A stretch of DNA of 25,941 bases from a virus: the IMG/VR virus record IMGVR_UViG_3300007712_000078, positions 1 through 25,941 of that record; one strand, written 5' to 3'. Shown piece by piece: positions 1 to 6,567 of this stretch. Under the pieces are notes generated by a model. That model ran no database searches, was not told the DNA's origin, and saw only the letters and a program-made list of their open reading frames with translations. Both the position numbers and the translations under genes were made by a program. Numbering within the stretch: the stretch's first letter is position 1; the number at the start of each line of letters is the position of its first letter.

Positions 1-88
1 AAGTGATGCCGGGAAAGTTTGGCTCGACTTTCTCCTTCAAAAACTCGAGCCATTCGTCGGCCATATAACCTGTTCTATATGTCGCCAT
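1..88 (-). CDS. Partial unknown protein (N-terminus only)
   Basis: The first 29 codons of a minus-strand gene run off the left edge of the window with no stop. The protein begins MATYRTGYMADEWLEFLKEK and I do not recognise it. Its ATG lies inside the last codons of the MazG-like gene, overlapping it by 14 nt, and a GGAG sits about 11 nt upstream of the ATG. That overlap matches the dense coupling of the neighbouring genes and is the main support for calling it real. No function can be assigned from this fragment. Confidence 0.5.
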   Translation of the reverse strand, partial: MATYRTGYMADEWLEFLKEKVEPNFPGIT

Positions 89-479
89 CTGCTCTATTCT
101 CCGAGCGGTTGATGCTGAATTTGCCGCCAGGGTAACGACTCTCTAGCTTGCTGATGTTCTTCTCAATCACAGCAACAGGATCGACACCGAGCGCGATACA
201 GCCCTGCATCCAGTACCAGAGAACGTCGCCTAGCTCACTCTTCAGATGGTCTATGTTTGCAGCATCGTAGGGCTTGCCGTGAAACATGATCTTTTTCACT
301 AGCCCGGCGAATTCTCCTGCTTCGTCGGCCATACCAATCGCCGCGGTGAGCAACCTTGAAACATCGCAGTCATCGCCTTGTAGCTGTCGAATACGGCATA
401 GCCATGTTTCGGTATATTTGCTGTCGTCGGAAGTAACCCCGTCTACAAACTTGCGATATTGATCTAATTCATTCTTCAT
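75..479 (-). CDS. MazG-like nucleotide pyrophosphohydrolase
   Basis: The protein has 134 residues from the ATG at 479, which is preceded by AGGAGACACAG; an in-frame reading further upstream lacks a ribosome site. It carries the all-alpha NTP pyrophosphohydrolase signature: an ExxE pair (E53, E56 in DEAGEF), then E82 and D85 in ELGDVLWY, which form the metal-binding set. The C-terminal NISKLESRYPGGKFS is also typical of MazG-like proteins. The family hydrolyses (d)NTPs to monophosphates plus pyrophosphate. In phages this is thought to clean up or reshape the nucleotide pool or to affect ppGpp signalling; the substrate here is inferred. It follows a small gene and dCMP deaminase in one operon, consistent with nucleotide metabolism. 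Confidence 0.85.
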   Translation of the reverse strand: MKNELDQYRKFVDGVTSDDSKYTETWLCRIRQLQGDDCDVSRLLTAAIGMADEAGEFAGLVKKIMFHGKPYDAANIDHLKSELGDVLWYWMQGCIALGVDPVAVIEKNISKLESRYPGGKFSINRSENRADGDI

Positions 480-639
480 CTGTGTCTCCTGTTTGTTCAC
501 TACCAAATTCTTTTTGTAGAAGTTCTTTGATTTCGTCGAGAGCATCTACGCCGTGTATCTCTTTCAGATCACGAATATGCGCTTCGTCGATTGTAACATC
601 AACCTTCTCTTGCCACTTCATGTGTCGTTTTTCAGTCAT
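469..639 (-). CDS. Small acidic unknown protein, 56 aa
   Basis: This short gene starts MTEKRHMKWQEKVDVTIDEA and ends in EQTGDTDEE. Its ATG overlaps the stop of dCMP deaminase as ATGA, with AGGAG about 5 nt upstream, and its end overlaps the MazG-like start by 11 nt. The coupled position on both sides is good evidence that it is translated. The body (VTIDEAHIRDLKEIHGVDALDEIKELL, given here in part) looks mostly helical and charged. No family is recognised. It may be a small partner of the neighbouring nucleotide enzymes, but that is a guess from position only. Confidence 0.6.
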   Translation of the reverse strand: MTEKRHMKWQEKVDVTIDEAHIRDLKEIHGVDALDEIKELLQKEFGSEQTGDTDEE

Positions 640-1247
640 CCATTCTCTCCTATATCTACGGTTCTGACACGCACGCCAGCCTCTTTCAGCATCTCCCTGC
701 TGATTTCGCTAACGTGGTAGTGTGTGCCTGCGCCGTGACCGCCGAATGGGATATTGGGCCCGACAATCTCGACAATGCCAGCCTGTATAAGAGCACGAGT
801 ACAATCCGAGCAAGGAATAGGCTCCCAGTTCAAGTAGGCAATTCCGCCTTCCAAACGAATGCCTTTGCGGGCCGCATTAAAGACGGCGTTTCGTTCGGCA
901 TGTTCCACCCACTGATATTTTTCTGGTCGCTTGTGCCAGCGGTCGGGGTCAATGTCATCGGTTAATTTCTTTCCCGTGGCGTTGCATACTAGACAGTCAC
1001 GATATTCTTCACGAGGCGTGGTTGGGACGATGTCACATCCAAGAGACCGCTTTCGACCGACGCCGTGACACCAGTTACACGTTTCAAATGTTGTCTCTCG
1101 AACGCCGCGAGGGAAACCGTTGTAACCCATACTTAAAACGGTGTGGTCCGGGGATACGATCACACAACCTACCTTTGTGCTGTCATCTTTAGATTTTGAA
1201 GCCACGAGCGTGGACATCTGGATAAAATAATTATCCCAGTTTTGCAT
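636..1247 (-). CDS. Deoxycytidylate (dCMP) deaminase with zinc-knuckle insertion
   Basis: 203 residues. The cytidine/deoxycytidylate deaminase core is clear: HAE at residues 116-118 (zinc ligand His and catalytic Glu) and PCSDC at 145-149 (two Cys zinc ligands), with the N-terminal STKVGCVIV and GYNGFPRG typical of dCMP deaminases. The enzyme converts dCMP to dUMP, the substrate of the thymidylate synthase encoded at 14758-15669. Between GYNGFPRG and HAE lies an insertion of about 60 residues with CNWCHGVG (57-64) and CLVCNATG (85-92), resembling a DnaJ-type CxxCxGxG zinc unit. AGGAG lies 6 nt before the ATG. The downstream small gene overlaps its stop. Confidence 0.92.
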   Translation of the reverse strand: MQNWDNYFIQMSTLVASKSKDDSTKVGCVIVSPDHTVLSMGYNGFPRGVRETTFETCNWCHGVGRKRSLGCDIVPTTPREEYRDCLVCNATGKKLTDDIDPDRWHKRPEKYQWVEHAERNAVFNAARKGIRLEGGIAYLNWEPIPCSDCTRALIQAGIVEIVGPNIPFGGHGAGTHYHVSEISREMLKEAGVRVRTVDIGENG

Positions 1248-1256
1248 ACCAATCTC

Positions 1257-1508
1257 CTATTCTGTGTCTGTTTTGTTTTCGTTCAGCTCTTCTTCGATCA
1301 AATAATCTTCCATTGCTCGACCACACTTTCTTGAAAAGAAGCATAGTGAAGCGTTGAATAAAAGCAACAACCCAGCTAATAGTATGTATGCACACTTCTC
1401 CATCTCGATTGCGATAATCGTTAGAACAGTTATATATTCTATAATCGTCACAATCGAAAAGAAGCCAATGCCTAATATGTTGCACTGGTTTTCTCGACTT
1501 TTGAACAC
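1257..1508 (-). CDS. Small two-helix membrane protein
   Basis: 83 residues starting at GTG (1506-1508), with AAGGAGACACC directly upstream, which is why this frame is chosen over the overlapping one. Two strongly hydrophobic stretches (about residues 10-34 and 41-59) predict two transmembrane helices joined by a short loop with Glu-Met-Glu-Lys. The C-terminal 20 residues are charged (EEELNENKTDTE). The stop falls in the ribosome-binding region of the dCMP deaminase gene, so the two are probably cotranscribed. No family is recognised; a role at the host inner membrane is inferred only from hydrophobicity. Confidence 0.6.
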   Translation of the reverse strand: MFKSRENQCNILGIGFFSIVTIIEYITVLTIIAIEMEKCAYILLAGLLLLFNASLCFFSRKCGRAMEDYLIEEELNENKTDTE

Positions 1509-1651
1509 GGTGTCTCCTTGAGTCGGCTGAGGAAGAATTCCAACTCTTTTCTTCTGTGTCCTAGTATCCTTCCCACGGTATTTATTAAATAATCAATAAA
1601 AAAATACAAACTTTTAATATGGTCCGGTGTTAGACTATGCGTAGCCTTCAT
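1472..1651 (-). CDS. Putative small basic protein, 59 aa
   Basis: An open frame of 59 codons begins at an ATG that overlaps the clpP stop as TAATG and ends 37 nt inside the next gene. The product starts [20 protein letters not shown] and is basic in its second half (LGHRRKELEFFLSRLKE). It fills an otherwise empty 140-nt gap. The stop/start overlap with clpP suggests translational re-initiation. There is no recognised domain; the pattern could be a small helical protein. It is less certain than its neighbours because no good Shine-Dalgarno is seen and the overlap with the next gene is fairly long. Confidence 0.4.
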   Translation of the reverse strand: MKATHSLTPDHIKSLYFFIDYLINTVGRILGHRRKELEFFLSRLKETPCSKVEKTSATY

Positions 1652-2292
1652 TATTTCTGTTCCATTTCCTTGCGAGTGGTGATAATCTTGTCGGCGAGTC
1701 CAAGGTCAACTGCTTCTTTGGCAGAAAGGAAAGTATCGTGTCGCATCAGATCTAGTAGTTCGTCGTAGGTCTTTCCCTTGCTGTTATGCTTCTCATACAA
1801 TCTCGTCAATCTCTCATTTACTCTCTTTCCTTCTTCCATGTGCCGACGATTATCTTCGAACTCTAACTCCGTGACATACATGCTGCCGCGAGTGGGAGGG
1901 ATACCGTGACTGATACGATGAATCATTGTGCGAGATTCGGCGAGGACATAACGATGTCCTGGCTCACCCGCTTGGGCGATAAAGGAGCCCATGCTTGCGG
2001 CTTGCCCCATCGCCATCGTATGGACTGGACAAGAGATGAACTGCATCGTGTCGTATACTGCCAACCCTGCTTCTACATGACCGCCTGGGCTGTGAACATA
2101 GAGACTGATTGGCTTTTCTGGATTTTCAGATTCTAGATAAAGAAGCTGCCCGCACACAACATCAGCCATCTCGCTTGTCACTTCGCCCCGAAAGAACACT
2201 ACTCTCTCTTTTAGCAATCTACTAAAGAGATCATAAGACCGCTCGCCATTTGAGGACTTTTCGACAACCATCGGGATTAGGTAGTTCTGCAT
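1651..2292 (-). CDS. clpP: ATP-dependent Clp protease proteolytic subunit ClpP
   Basis: 213 residues and a clear ClpP. The catalytic triad is visible: Ser100 in MGQAASMG, His125 in TMIHRISHG and Asp186 in [15 protein letters not shown] at 68-71 forms the oxyanion region. The N-terminus ([20 protein letters not shown]) aligns directly with mature bacterial ClpP (LVPMVIEQTSRGERSFDIY in E. coli), so the usual propeptide seems absent. ClpP assembles into a double-heptamer degradation chamber fed by a Clp ATPase; a phage ClpX is encoded at 10224-11414. AAAGGAG precedes the ATG. It is divergent from the plus-strand gene at 2322, with only 29 nt between the two starts. Confidence 0.95.
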   Translation of the reverse strand: MQNYLIPMVVEKSSNGERSYDLFSRLLKERVVFFRGEVTSEMADVVCGQLLYLESENPEKPISLYVHSPGGHVEAGLAVYDTMQFISCPVHTMAMGQAASMGSFIAQAGEPGHRYVLAESRTMIHRISHGIPPTRGSMYVTELEFEDNRRHMEEGKRVNERLTRLYEKHNSKGKTYDELLDLMRHDTFLSAKEAVDLGLADKIITTRKEMEQK

Positions 2293-2308
2293 TCTTATCT
2301 CCTTTATT

Positions 2309-2316
2309 GATAAATA
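2309..2316 (+). promoter_or_regulatory. Late-type promoter GATAAATA
   Basis: GATAAATA lies 5 nt upstream of the ATG at 2322 and is one mismatch from the T4 late promoter TATAAATA. With T4-like spacing the transcript would begin at the ATG itself. No Shine-Dalgarno is present before this gene. Confidence 0.6.
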
Positions 2317-2321
2317 CTATT

Positions 2322-2660
2322 ATGAAAATGCGTGATATTATTACTGAATCTGTTGATATGAGCTTCTGGCGAGAACTGGACGCAAAGTTCAATCCAGATG
2401 CTTTGAAATATATCAACAAGGAAGAAGAGCGCCAAAAAAAGATGCAGGAAGTTCCTGGCACCCCTGTCTATACGGACGCTACCAAAGAAAAGCCTTCCTT
2501 TAACACCAAACCGAGCAAGGATGATATTAAAAGTTCTGGCTATAGGGGTCTTGTTGATACTCATGTTAAATCCGGTCATATAAGTAGAAAGAAAGGCCGA
2601 AAACTAGCTGGCGCCCGCTCTCCTATTGATCCTCAAAAATCTTTTCTACCGCATAGATAA
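2322..2660 (+). CDS. Unknown late protein with capsid-targeting-like N-terminus
   Basis: The only convincing plus-strand gene in the window; 112 residues from ATG 2322. The N-terminus MKMRDIITES resembles the T4 capsid-targeting signal MKTYQEFIAE, and its I-T-E followed by S fits the (I/L)xE cleavage site of T4-type prohead protease. The rest is hydrophilic and lysine/arginine rich, ending in a basic tail (SRKKGRKLAGARSPIDPQKS). A GATAAATA late-type promoter sits 5 nt upstream and there is no ribosome-binding site, so the mRNA may be leaderless. Its 3' end overlaps the convergent exonuclease gene by 38 nt. A packaged internal head protein is the best inference; no domain is recognised. Confidence 0.65.
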   Translation: MKMRDIITESVDMSFWRELDAKFNPDALKYINKEEERQKKMQEVPGTPVYTDATKEKPSFNTKPSKDDIKSSGYRGLVDTHVKSGHISRKKGRKLAGARSPIDPQKSFLPHR

Positions 2661-3396
2661 CCGAAGCTGAAAAGTCTCGGTCAAACTCGGGCAGATCTTC
2701 CTGTAAGCTATTCATATTCTCTAATGCCCATTGCCAATAGCTTAAAGGCACGTCTTGCATTTTCTGTCCCTTGTGCTTACCGAAAGGCATTGTATGAATG
2801 ATAATTGGCTCTTCTAACCAACCAATAATCTGTTCACCAATATTCTCGTCGGCCTTGACATGCCATTGTTCGATTGCATATTTTACAAGGTGTTCGAACA
2901 GAATGCTTGTTACATAAGCATCTTGATCGGCGCGATGAGCAATAACATCGTCATCAATCGGCAAATCTAGTGCATAACGCAGATAGCTGAGATTATATGC
3001 TTTGATGTTCGGATCGCTCTCGTAAAGCTTCTTCGCCATTCGCATCGTGCAGATAATGGGTGAATGATTTACACGGTGCTCCTTCAAAACCCTTTCGTCA
3101 TAGAAAGCGTTATGAGCAACCAGAAACGGTTTTTCATTCAATAGCCGCTCGACAGTTTCAAAATCATCTTCAAAGGATGGTTTATTCGACACCATACGAT
3201 TAGAGATGTATGTGACTGCAGAAACCTCCGGCGGAATAGGTTGCGGAGGTCGATAGAGTTGATTGTATGAGACTTCCCATTTATTGTCGTAATCGCAGGT
3301 AGCAAACTGAATCATTTGCGCGTCGCGAAAATCTAACGAAGTAGTTTCGGTATCGAATACTCGAAAGTCTTTTAAGGTCTGTGTAAGTTGTTCCAT
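2623..3396 (-). CDS. DEDDh 3'-5' exonuclease with C-terminal DUF3820-like segment
   Basis: 257 residues. The DnaQ/RNase T-type exonuclease motifs are present in order: D15 and E17 in DTETT (ExoI), D100 in AHNAFYDERVL (ExoII) and HRADQDA at 154-160 (ExoIII, catalytic H154 and D159). Such enzymes remove nucleotides from 3' ends with two metal ions. Residues about 203-225 (MPFGKHKGQKMQDVPLSYW) match the short DUF3820-type segment often fused to phage and bacterial exonucleases. The start lacks a Shine-Dalgarno and lies on a 20-bp near-palindrome (3395-3414). A role in phage DNA metabolism or repair is inferred; RNA as substrate is also possible. Confidence 0.88.
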   Translation of the reverse strand: MEQLTQTLKDFRVFDTETTSLDFRDAQMIQFATCDYDNKWEVSYNQLYRPPQPIPPEVSAVTYISNRMVSNKPSFEDDFETVERLLNEKPFLVAHNAFYDERVLKEHRVNHSPIICTMRMAKKLYESDPNIKAYNLSYLRYALDLPIDDDVIAHRADQDAYVTSILFEHLVKYAIEQWHVKADENIGEQIIGWLEEPIIIHTMPFGKHKGQKMQDVPLSYWQWALENMNSLQEDLPEFDRDFSASVIYAVEKIFEDQ

Positions 3397-3414
3397 GTCA
3401 TAAGTTTATGACAT
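3395..3414. repeat. Near-palindrome over the exonuclease start codon
   Basis: Arms ATGTCATAA and TTATGACAT (9 bp each) flank a 2-nt centre. The left arm includes the last two bases of the exonuclease start codon on the minus strand. It could be a repressor operator or an RNA hairpin hiding the start. The sequence is directly visible; the function is inferred. Confidence 0.5.
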
Positions 3415-3442
3415 TCTACAAAAGAAAGCAAATCAAGATGAA

Positions 3443-3625
3443 CTAGTATTGTCCACTAGTTTTGAACCAGCCTTCTCCTTTTAGAACAAAGTTGCCCGAT
3501 GTTATTAGTCTTACAAGGTCATCCTTGCTACACGCTGGGCATGTTATAAGAGGTTGCTCGGAAATTTTCTGATATTGATCGAAGCGATGATTACAGTGAT
3601 TACACTTATATGTATAGCTAATCAT
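3443..3625 (-). CDS. FmdB-type zinc ribbon protein
   Basis: 60 residues, beginning MISYTYKCNHCNHRFDQYQK. Two CxxC knuckles (C8/C11 and C29/C32) form a zinc ribbon, and the spacing plus the aromatic C-terminal GWFKTSGQY fit the FmdB family of small putative regulatory proteins. The family name comes from a proposed regulator of formamidase expression; the actual biochemical role is poorly defined. AAGGAGACACA precedes the ATG immediately after the stop of the upstream gene, so it is the third member of a cistron series with the two capsid-targeted-looking proteins. It might bind nucleic acid or another protein during late development. Confidence 0.75.
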   Translation of the reverse strand: MISYTYKCNHCNHRFDQYQKISEQPLITCPACSKDDLVRLITSGNFVLKGEGWFKTSGQY

Positions 3626-3634
3626 TGTGTCTCC

Positions 3635-4744
3635 TTATTTACCAACACCTACATATAAATCTTTGCCTTTCTTCTTTAGTCCCTTTGGAAGGTTATTTTC
3701 TGACACTAGGACGATGCGACGACCACCTTCGCCGCGAGCGTAAAAGATATTTGGGAATCCATACTGATCTACAGAACTGAAGTCTAAGACCTGTGATGCT
3801 CTGCGTCTACGAATGCGCAACCACAGGCTCCCTATATGATCTATAAAATCTGAGACCTTTATAAATTCGCCGCTGACTGTAATCGTATCTGTTCTGCCGC
3901 CGACGGCTTCCACTTCTACTTCCATAGGACCGACATACATGTAATCAATAGGCCCGCCCATCTTCTTTGTTCCTCGAAGAATCTGATCTAAATACTTATC
4001 TGGTACCTTGACAAAAACCTCAATGGCCTTGGATGGTGGGAACTTCTTGCCTTCTTGGTCTCCGAAGTTATCCTTATAAAACTTATAGGCTCGCTTAATG
4101 GCATTGCCTACAATATTAGGATCAATATTGAACAACCCGGCAATGCCGCCGCCAGCGATGGACGGTGCGCTTTCGCCTTTAGCACTTATAAGGTGAGTTT
4201 TACCACCTTTGGTATGTATAGCAAGATCGGCGTATGGTTCTTTACCTATCTCACTTACGCCTTCTACTTTGTTTGCTGAGATAATATTACGAAGATTTGC
4301 CTTACTGGTTTTAATGGTAACGGGTTGATGATTATTTTCAGCAACGGCATTGTTGATGGCATCAACTAGTCCTGCTTCTTGTCTCTCGCTTTCGGCTTTT
4401 CCGCCGCGCCTACCAAACTCTTTCGTTTTCTGTAGCTGTGTGAGTTTTATAGAATCTCCATCAACGGTTGGTAAGATGACGCTTTTTCGTTCGTTGCGGA
4501 ATTTATCTAAGACAGTACGCGGTTCACCGCCAGCTAACTTACGAAGAAATGCTCGATGTTCTTTTGGGTCTTCATAGCCTATAATGACTGTTTCTGATTC
4601 TGTGCCTTCCGGTGCTCGAGGATCTGGCACCAACTCAAACGGTTCTTGATTTTTGACTTTCTGAACGAATACTGACCAGTTGTCGCGTTTTGCCAACTGT
4701 TCAGGACTAAGAGCAACCTCTATTAGAAACTCTTGTAATCTCAT
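3635..4744 (-). CDS. Nuclease-like protein with capsid-targeting-like N-terminus
   Basis: 369 residues. The N-terminus MRLQEFLIEVALSPEQLAK resembles the T4 internal-protein capsid-targeting signal, with L-I-E as a plausible prohead protease site. A central block has features of a PD-(D/E)XK fold: E124 in a predicted helix (RQEAGLVDAINNA), D173 in YADLAIHT, a KGGK turn and K189 in LISAKGES, followed by a Gly-rich AGGGIAGL. The usual D/E before the Lys is replaced by Ser, so activity is uncertain. A basic patch (LRIRRRRAS, 309-317) could contact DNA. It starts 2 nt after the stop of the acidic protein and shares its late promoter. Inferred to be a virion-packaged DNA-acting protein. Confidence 0.6.
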   Translation of the reverse strand: MRLQEFLIEVALSPEQLAKRDNWSVFVQKVKNQEPFELVPDPRAPEGTESETVIIGYEDPKEHRAFLRKLAGGEPRTVLDKFRNERKSVILPTVDGDSIKLTQLQKTKEFGRRGGKAESERQEAGLVDAINNAVAENNHQPVTIKTSKANLRNIISANKVEGVSEIGKEPYADLAIHTKGGKTHLISAKGESAPSIAGGGIAGLFNIDPNIVGNAIKRAYKFYKDNFGDQEGKKFPPSKAIEVFVKVPDKYLDQILRGTKKMGGPIDYMYVGPMEVEVEAVGGRTDTITVSGEFIKVSDFIDHIGSLWLRIRRRRASQVLDFSSVDQYGFPNIFYARGEGGRRIVLVSENNLPKGLKKKGKDLYVGVGK

Positions 4745-4746
4745 TC

Positions 4747-5979
4747 TTAGTAGTCCTCAAGATCAATATTAATACCAAGCTCGTCAAAATCGAAGCTATC
4801 ATCTTCATAGTCTTCGATATCTTCGATGTCTACCATCTTGTCTTCATCGTCATCGTCGCTTTCAAAAATCTCGCCTTCCCCGTGACATTCTTCGCAACCC
4901 TCTCCCTCGCAAGATGGGCAGATGTTGGTAGCTGGTTCTTTCTCGTCATCGTCATCATCTAATCCCAGTCCGAAGCCGCCAAGAGGGTCGGTCTTTCGTA
5001 GATAATCTTCGTAGGCGCCTTCTCCTAGTAGCTCTTTGGTAACGTCATTGAGGGAGATGCTTTCCATTGGAATGCTGTCATACTCATCTACCAAATCATC
5101 CTCATCTTCGCGCATACGATCCATCTCTATCTCAGCGTCCCATTCATTATCGAATGGTTCGGATACTTGATCATAATCTCTATTCAACCAATGAATGATG
5201 TCCTCACGGGACAGGTAGCTCATATATCGTTTACCGCCCATGCCGTATAGCTCGTCGCCCATAACGGTAGATTCGTGCCAGTAGCTGCCGTCCTTCTCTA
5301 GACCAATGACAGCATATTCGTTGCCATTACCGATCGCTACGAAGAACTGCTCGGACTCTTCCTCACCGTCTTCTTCGGTTAGCTCGCCCTTCATGAGCTT
5401 CTTATGTTGTTCAGCAACATCTTTGCCCGGCTTAATGCCGTAGCGTCGTTTTAGCTCCTGCTTGATTAACCTCATTTGCAAACCACGCGCACTACCACGG
5501 GCGCCTTCTGGTTCGCCAGCGCCCTTGGCTAGGTTCTGAAGCTCTTGGTCGCTCATGTTTCTAACTCTTTTCTTCATCCCCTCAGGACCACCTGGACTCG
5601 AATCTTTATTCCAAGTCATAGCTTTATGAAACTTCTTTGCTACTTTGTCACCAAAATCTTCCGAGACCTGCTGTGCTTCGCCCTGAGAGTAAAGATTCTT
5701 ATATGTTAGTGGATCGTGCTGCTTTAGCCAATCGATAACATAAGGGCGTGCATCGAGATTAGGGTTCTCGTCTTCAAGTTTTTCGAGCATATCAAAAAGA
5801 TCATCATCACCATAAATGTGATAAATGTTATCTTTCATGTCCGCAGGACTAAGCTTTTCACCTCGTCCGAATAACAGACTGGCGAGTGCCTTGTAATCGC
5901 TTTCTTGCTCTGGTAGTGCCCAGGTTCCTTCAGTGATCTGAATGAACTTCTTCATTTCATGTAGTGTTTCTTTCGACAT
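4747..5979 (-). CDS. Large acidic protein with DnaJ-like zinc motif and capsid-targeting-like N-terminus
   Basis: 410 residues, from an ATG with AGGAG 6 nt upstream. Eight residues precede MKKFIQITEG, which resembles a T4 capsid-targeting peptide followed by an I-T-E cleavage site. The middle is helical and charged. The C-terminal third is extremely acidic, with runs of Asp/Glu, and contains a compact CPSCEGEGCEECHGEGE motif like a DnaJ zinc-binding repeat. A GATAAATA late-type promoter lies about 30 nt upstream. The polyacidic tail could mimic DNA or balance packaged basic proteins; this is inference. No known family is recognised, so 'internal head protein candidate' is as far as the sequence allows. 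Confidence 0.6.
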   Translation of the reverse strand: MSKETLHEMKKFIQITEGTWALPEQESDYKALASLLFGRGEKLSPADMKDNIYHIYGDDDLFDMLEKLEDENPNLDARPYVIDWLKQHDPLTYKNLYSQGEAQQVSEDFGDKVAKKFHKAMTWNKDSSPGGPEGMKKRVRNMSDQELQNLAKGAGEPEGARGSARGLQMRLIKQELKRRYGIKPGKDVAEQHKKLMKGELTEEDGEEESEQFFVAIGNGNEYAVIGLEKDGSYWHESTVMGDELYGMGGKRYMSYLSREDIIHWLNRDYDQVSEPFDNEWDAEIEMDRMREDEDDLVDEYDSIPMESISLNDVTKELLGEGAYEDYLRKTDPLGGFGLGLDDDDDEKEPATNICPSCEGEGCEECHGEGEIFESDDDDEDKMVDIEDIEDYEDDSFDFDELGINIDLEDY

Positions 5980-6009
5980 CTGTAACTCCTACTGACAGTA
6001 TATTATCAG

Positions 6010-6017
6010 TATTTATC
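6010..6017 (-). promoter_or_regulatory. Late-type promoter GATAAATA
   Basis: The motif reads GATAAATAC on the minus strand in the gap upstream of the acidic protein gene (start 5979). The predicted leader is about 25-30 nt and contains the AGGAG ribosome site. It probably drives 5979 through 3443. Confidence 0.6.
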
Positions 6018-6027
6018 AAATGCCTAA

Positions 6028-6324
6028 CTAATGAACGGTTTTAGGTATATGGTACTTGATTGTAAGGTAGGAGGTATCGCCATCCATTGCTTTCTCGATC
6101 AGCATTTGAAGACGTTGCTGGGTCTGCTCCGGAGAACCACTTGTCCATTCGGTCAAGTCAGCAGCCACTAAATAATGCGCCTCATCTTCGAAGGCCTCCA
6201 TCAGTTCATCTTTTGTAAAGGTTTCGTCGGGCTCGGTGACTAAAGCACCGCAGAAGTCATCGTTGTGATCATAAGCGAAAATAATACCTTGTTCTCTAAA
6301 CGAGTACTCGTTGCTTCCTCTCAT
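6028..6324 (-). CDS. Unknown 98-aa protein
   Basis: A small acidic protein of 98 residues starting MRGSNEYSFREQGIIFAYDH. A strong GGGGAGG ribosome site lies just before the ATG. The start overlaps the end of the GcrA-like gene by 29 nt, so they are cotranscribed. The sequence suggests a mixed alpha/beta fold (EQGIIFAYDH and SYLTIKYHIP as possible strands, DELMEAFEDEAHYL as helix). No motif or family is recognised and no catalytic residues stand out. The late promoter for the next gene lies shortly after its stop. Confidence 0.65.
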   Translation of the reverse strand: MRGSNEYSFREQGIIFAYDHNDDFCGALVTEPDETFTKDELMEAFEDEAHYLVAADLTEWTSGSPEQTQQRLQMLIEKAMDGDTSYLTIKYHIPKTVH

Positions 6325-6505
6325 TCTTCCTCCCCTTGGGCTTTTTAGTGGCTTTTTGATAGGCCTTTTGATGGCATTCCTTGCAGTAAGCGCGGCCCTC
6401 TACCACAGGTTTGCCACATTCAGGCGCCGTATTCGACCCTGGCGGATCTTTCCACTCGCAGGCACGAGCACGCCACAGTCCGAAAATTGCGTCGAAATCA
6501 TTCAT
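6296..6505 (-). CDS. GcrA-like zinc-binding protein
   Basis: 69 residues. The central pattern C-x-W (CEW), CGKPVVEGRAYC and KECHQKAYQK closely follows the C-terminal zinc motif of GcrA-family cell-cycle regulators (C-x-W ... CG..P...G..YC..H...AY), with Cys in place of the usual His. The N-terminal DNA-binding helix-turn-helix of full-length GcrA is missing, so this is a short form. The tail is very basic (KKPKGRKNERKQR). GcrA proteins act with sigma70 RNA polymerase in alphaproteobacteria; a phage version could compete with or redirect the host factor. This is an inference from a short motif. A near-perfect sigma70 promoter (6539-6567) precedes it. Confidence 0.5.
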   Translation of the reverse strand: MNDFDAIFGLWRARACEWKDPPGSNTAPECGKPVVEGRAYCKECHQKAYQKATKKPKGRKNERKQRVLV

Positions 6506-6538
6506 CTAGTTGACCTTCTTCATTGGGAGTGAGCACAT

Positions 6539-6567
6539 ATTATACTATCTTTTGTAGCCTGTGTCAA
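6539..6567 (-). promoter_or_regulatory. Sigma70 promoter TTGACA-17-TATAAT
   Basis: TTGACA at 6562-6567 and TATAAT at 6539-6544 are separated by exactly 17 nt, a perfect consensus. The -35 and spacer are also the last codons and stop of the 6545-6892 gene. It should start transcription near 6532, about 27 nt before the GcrA-like gene. Confidence 0.85.

Noticed and set aside
1231-1485. Overlapping minus-strand frame of 84 codons
   Set aside because: It is in a different phase from the two-helix membrane protein, which has an AAGGAG-GTG start and a stop fitting the dCMP deaminase ribosome site.
1579-1586. AATAAATA resembling the late motif
   Set aside because: It has a mismatch at the G position, lies inside a putative coding frame, and is not near a start codon.
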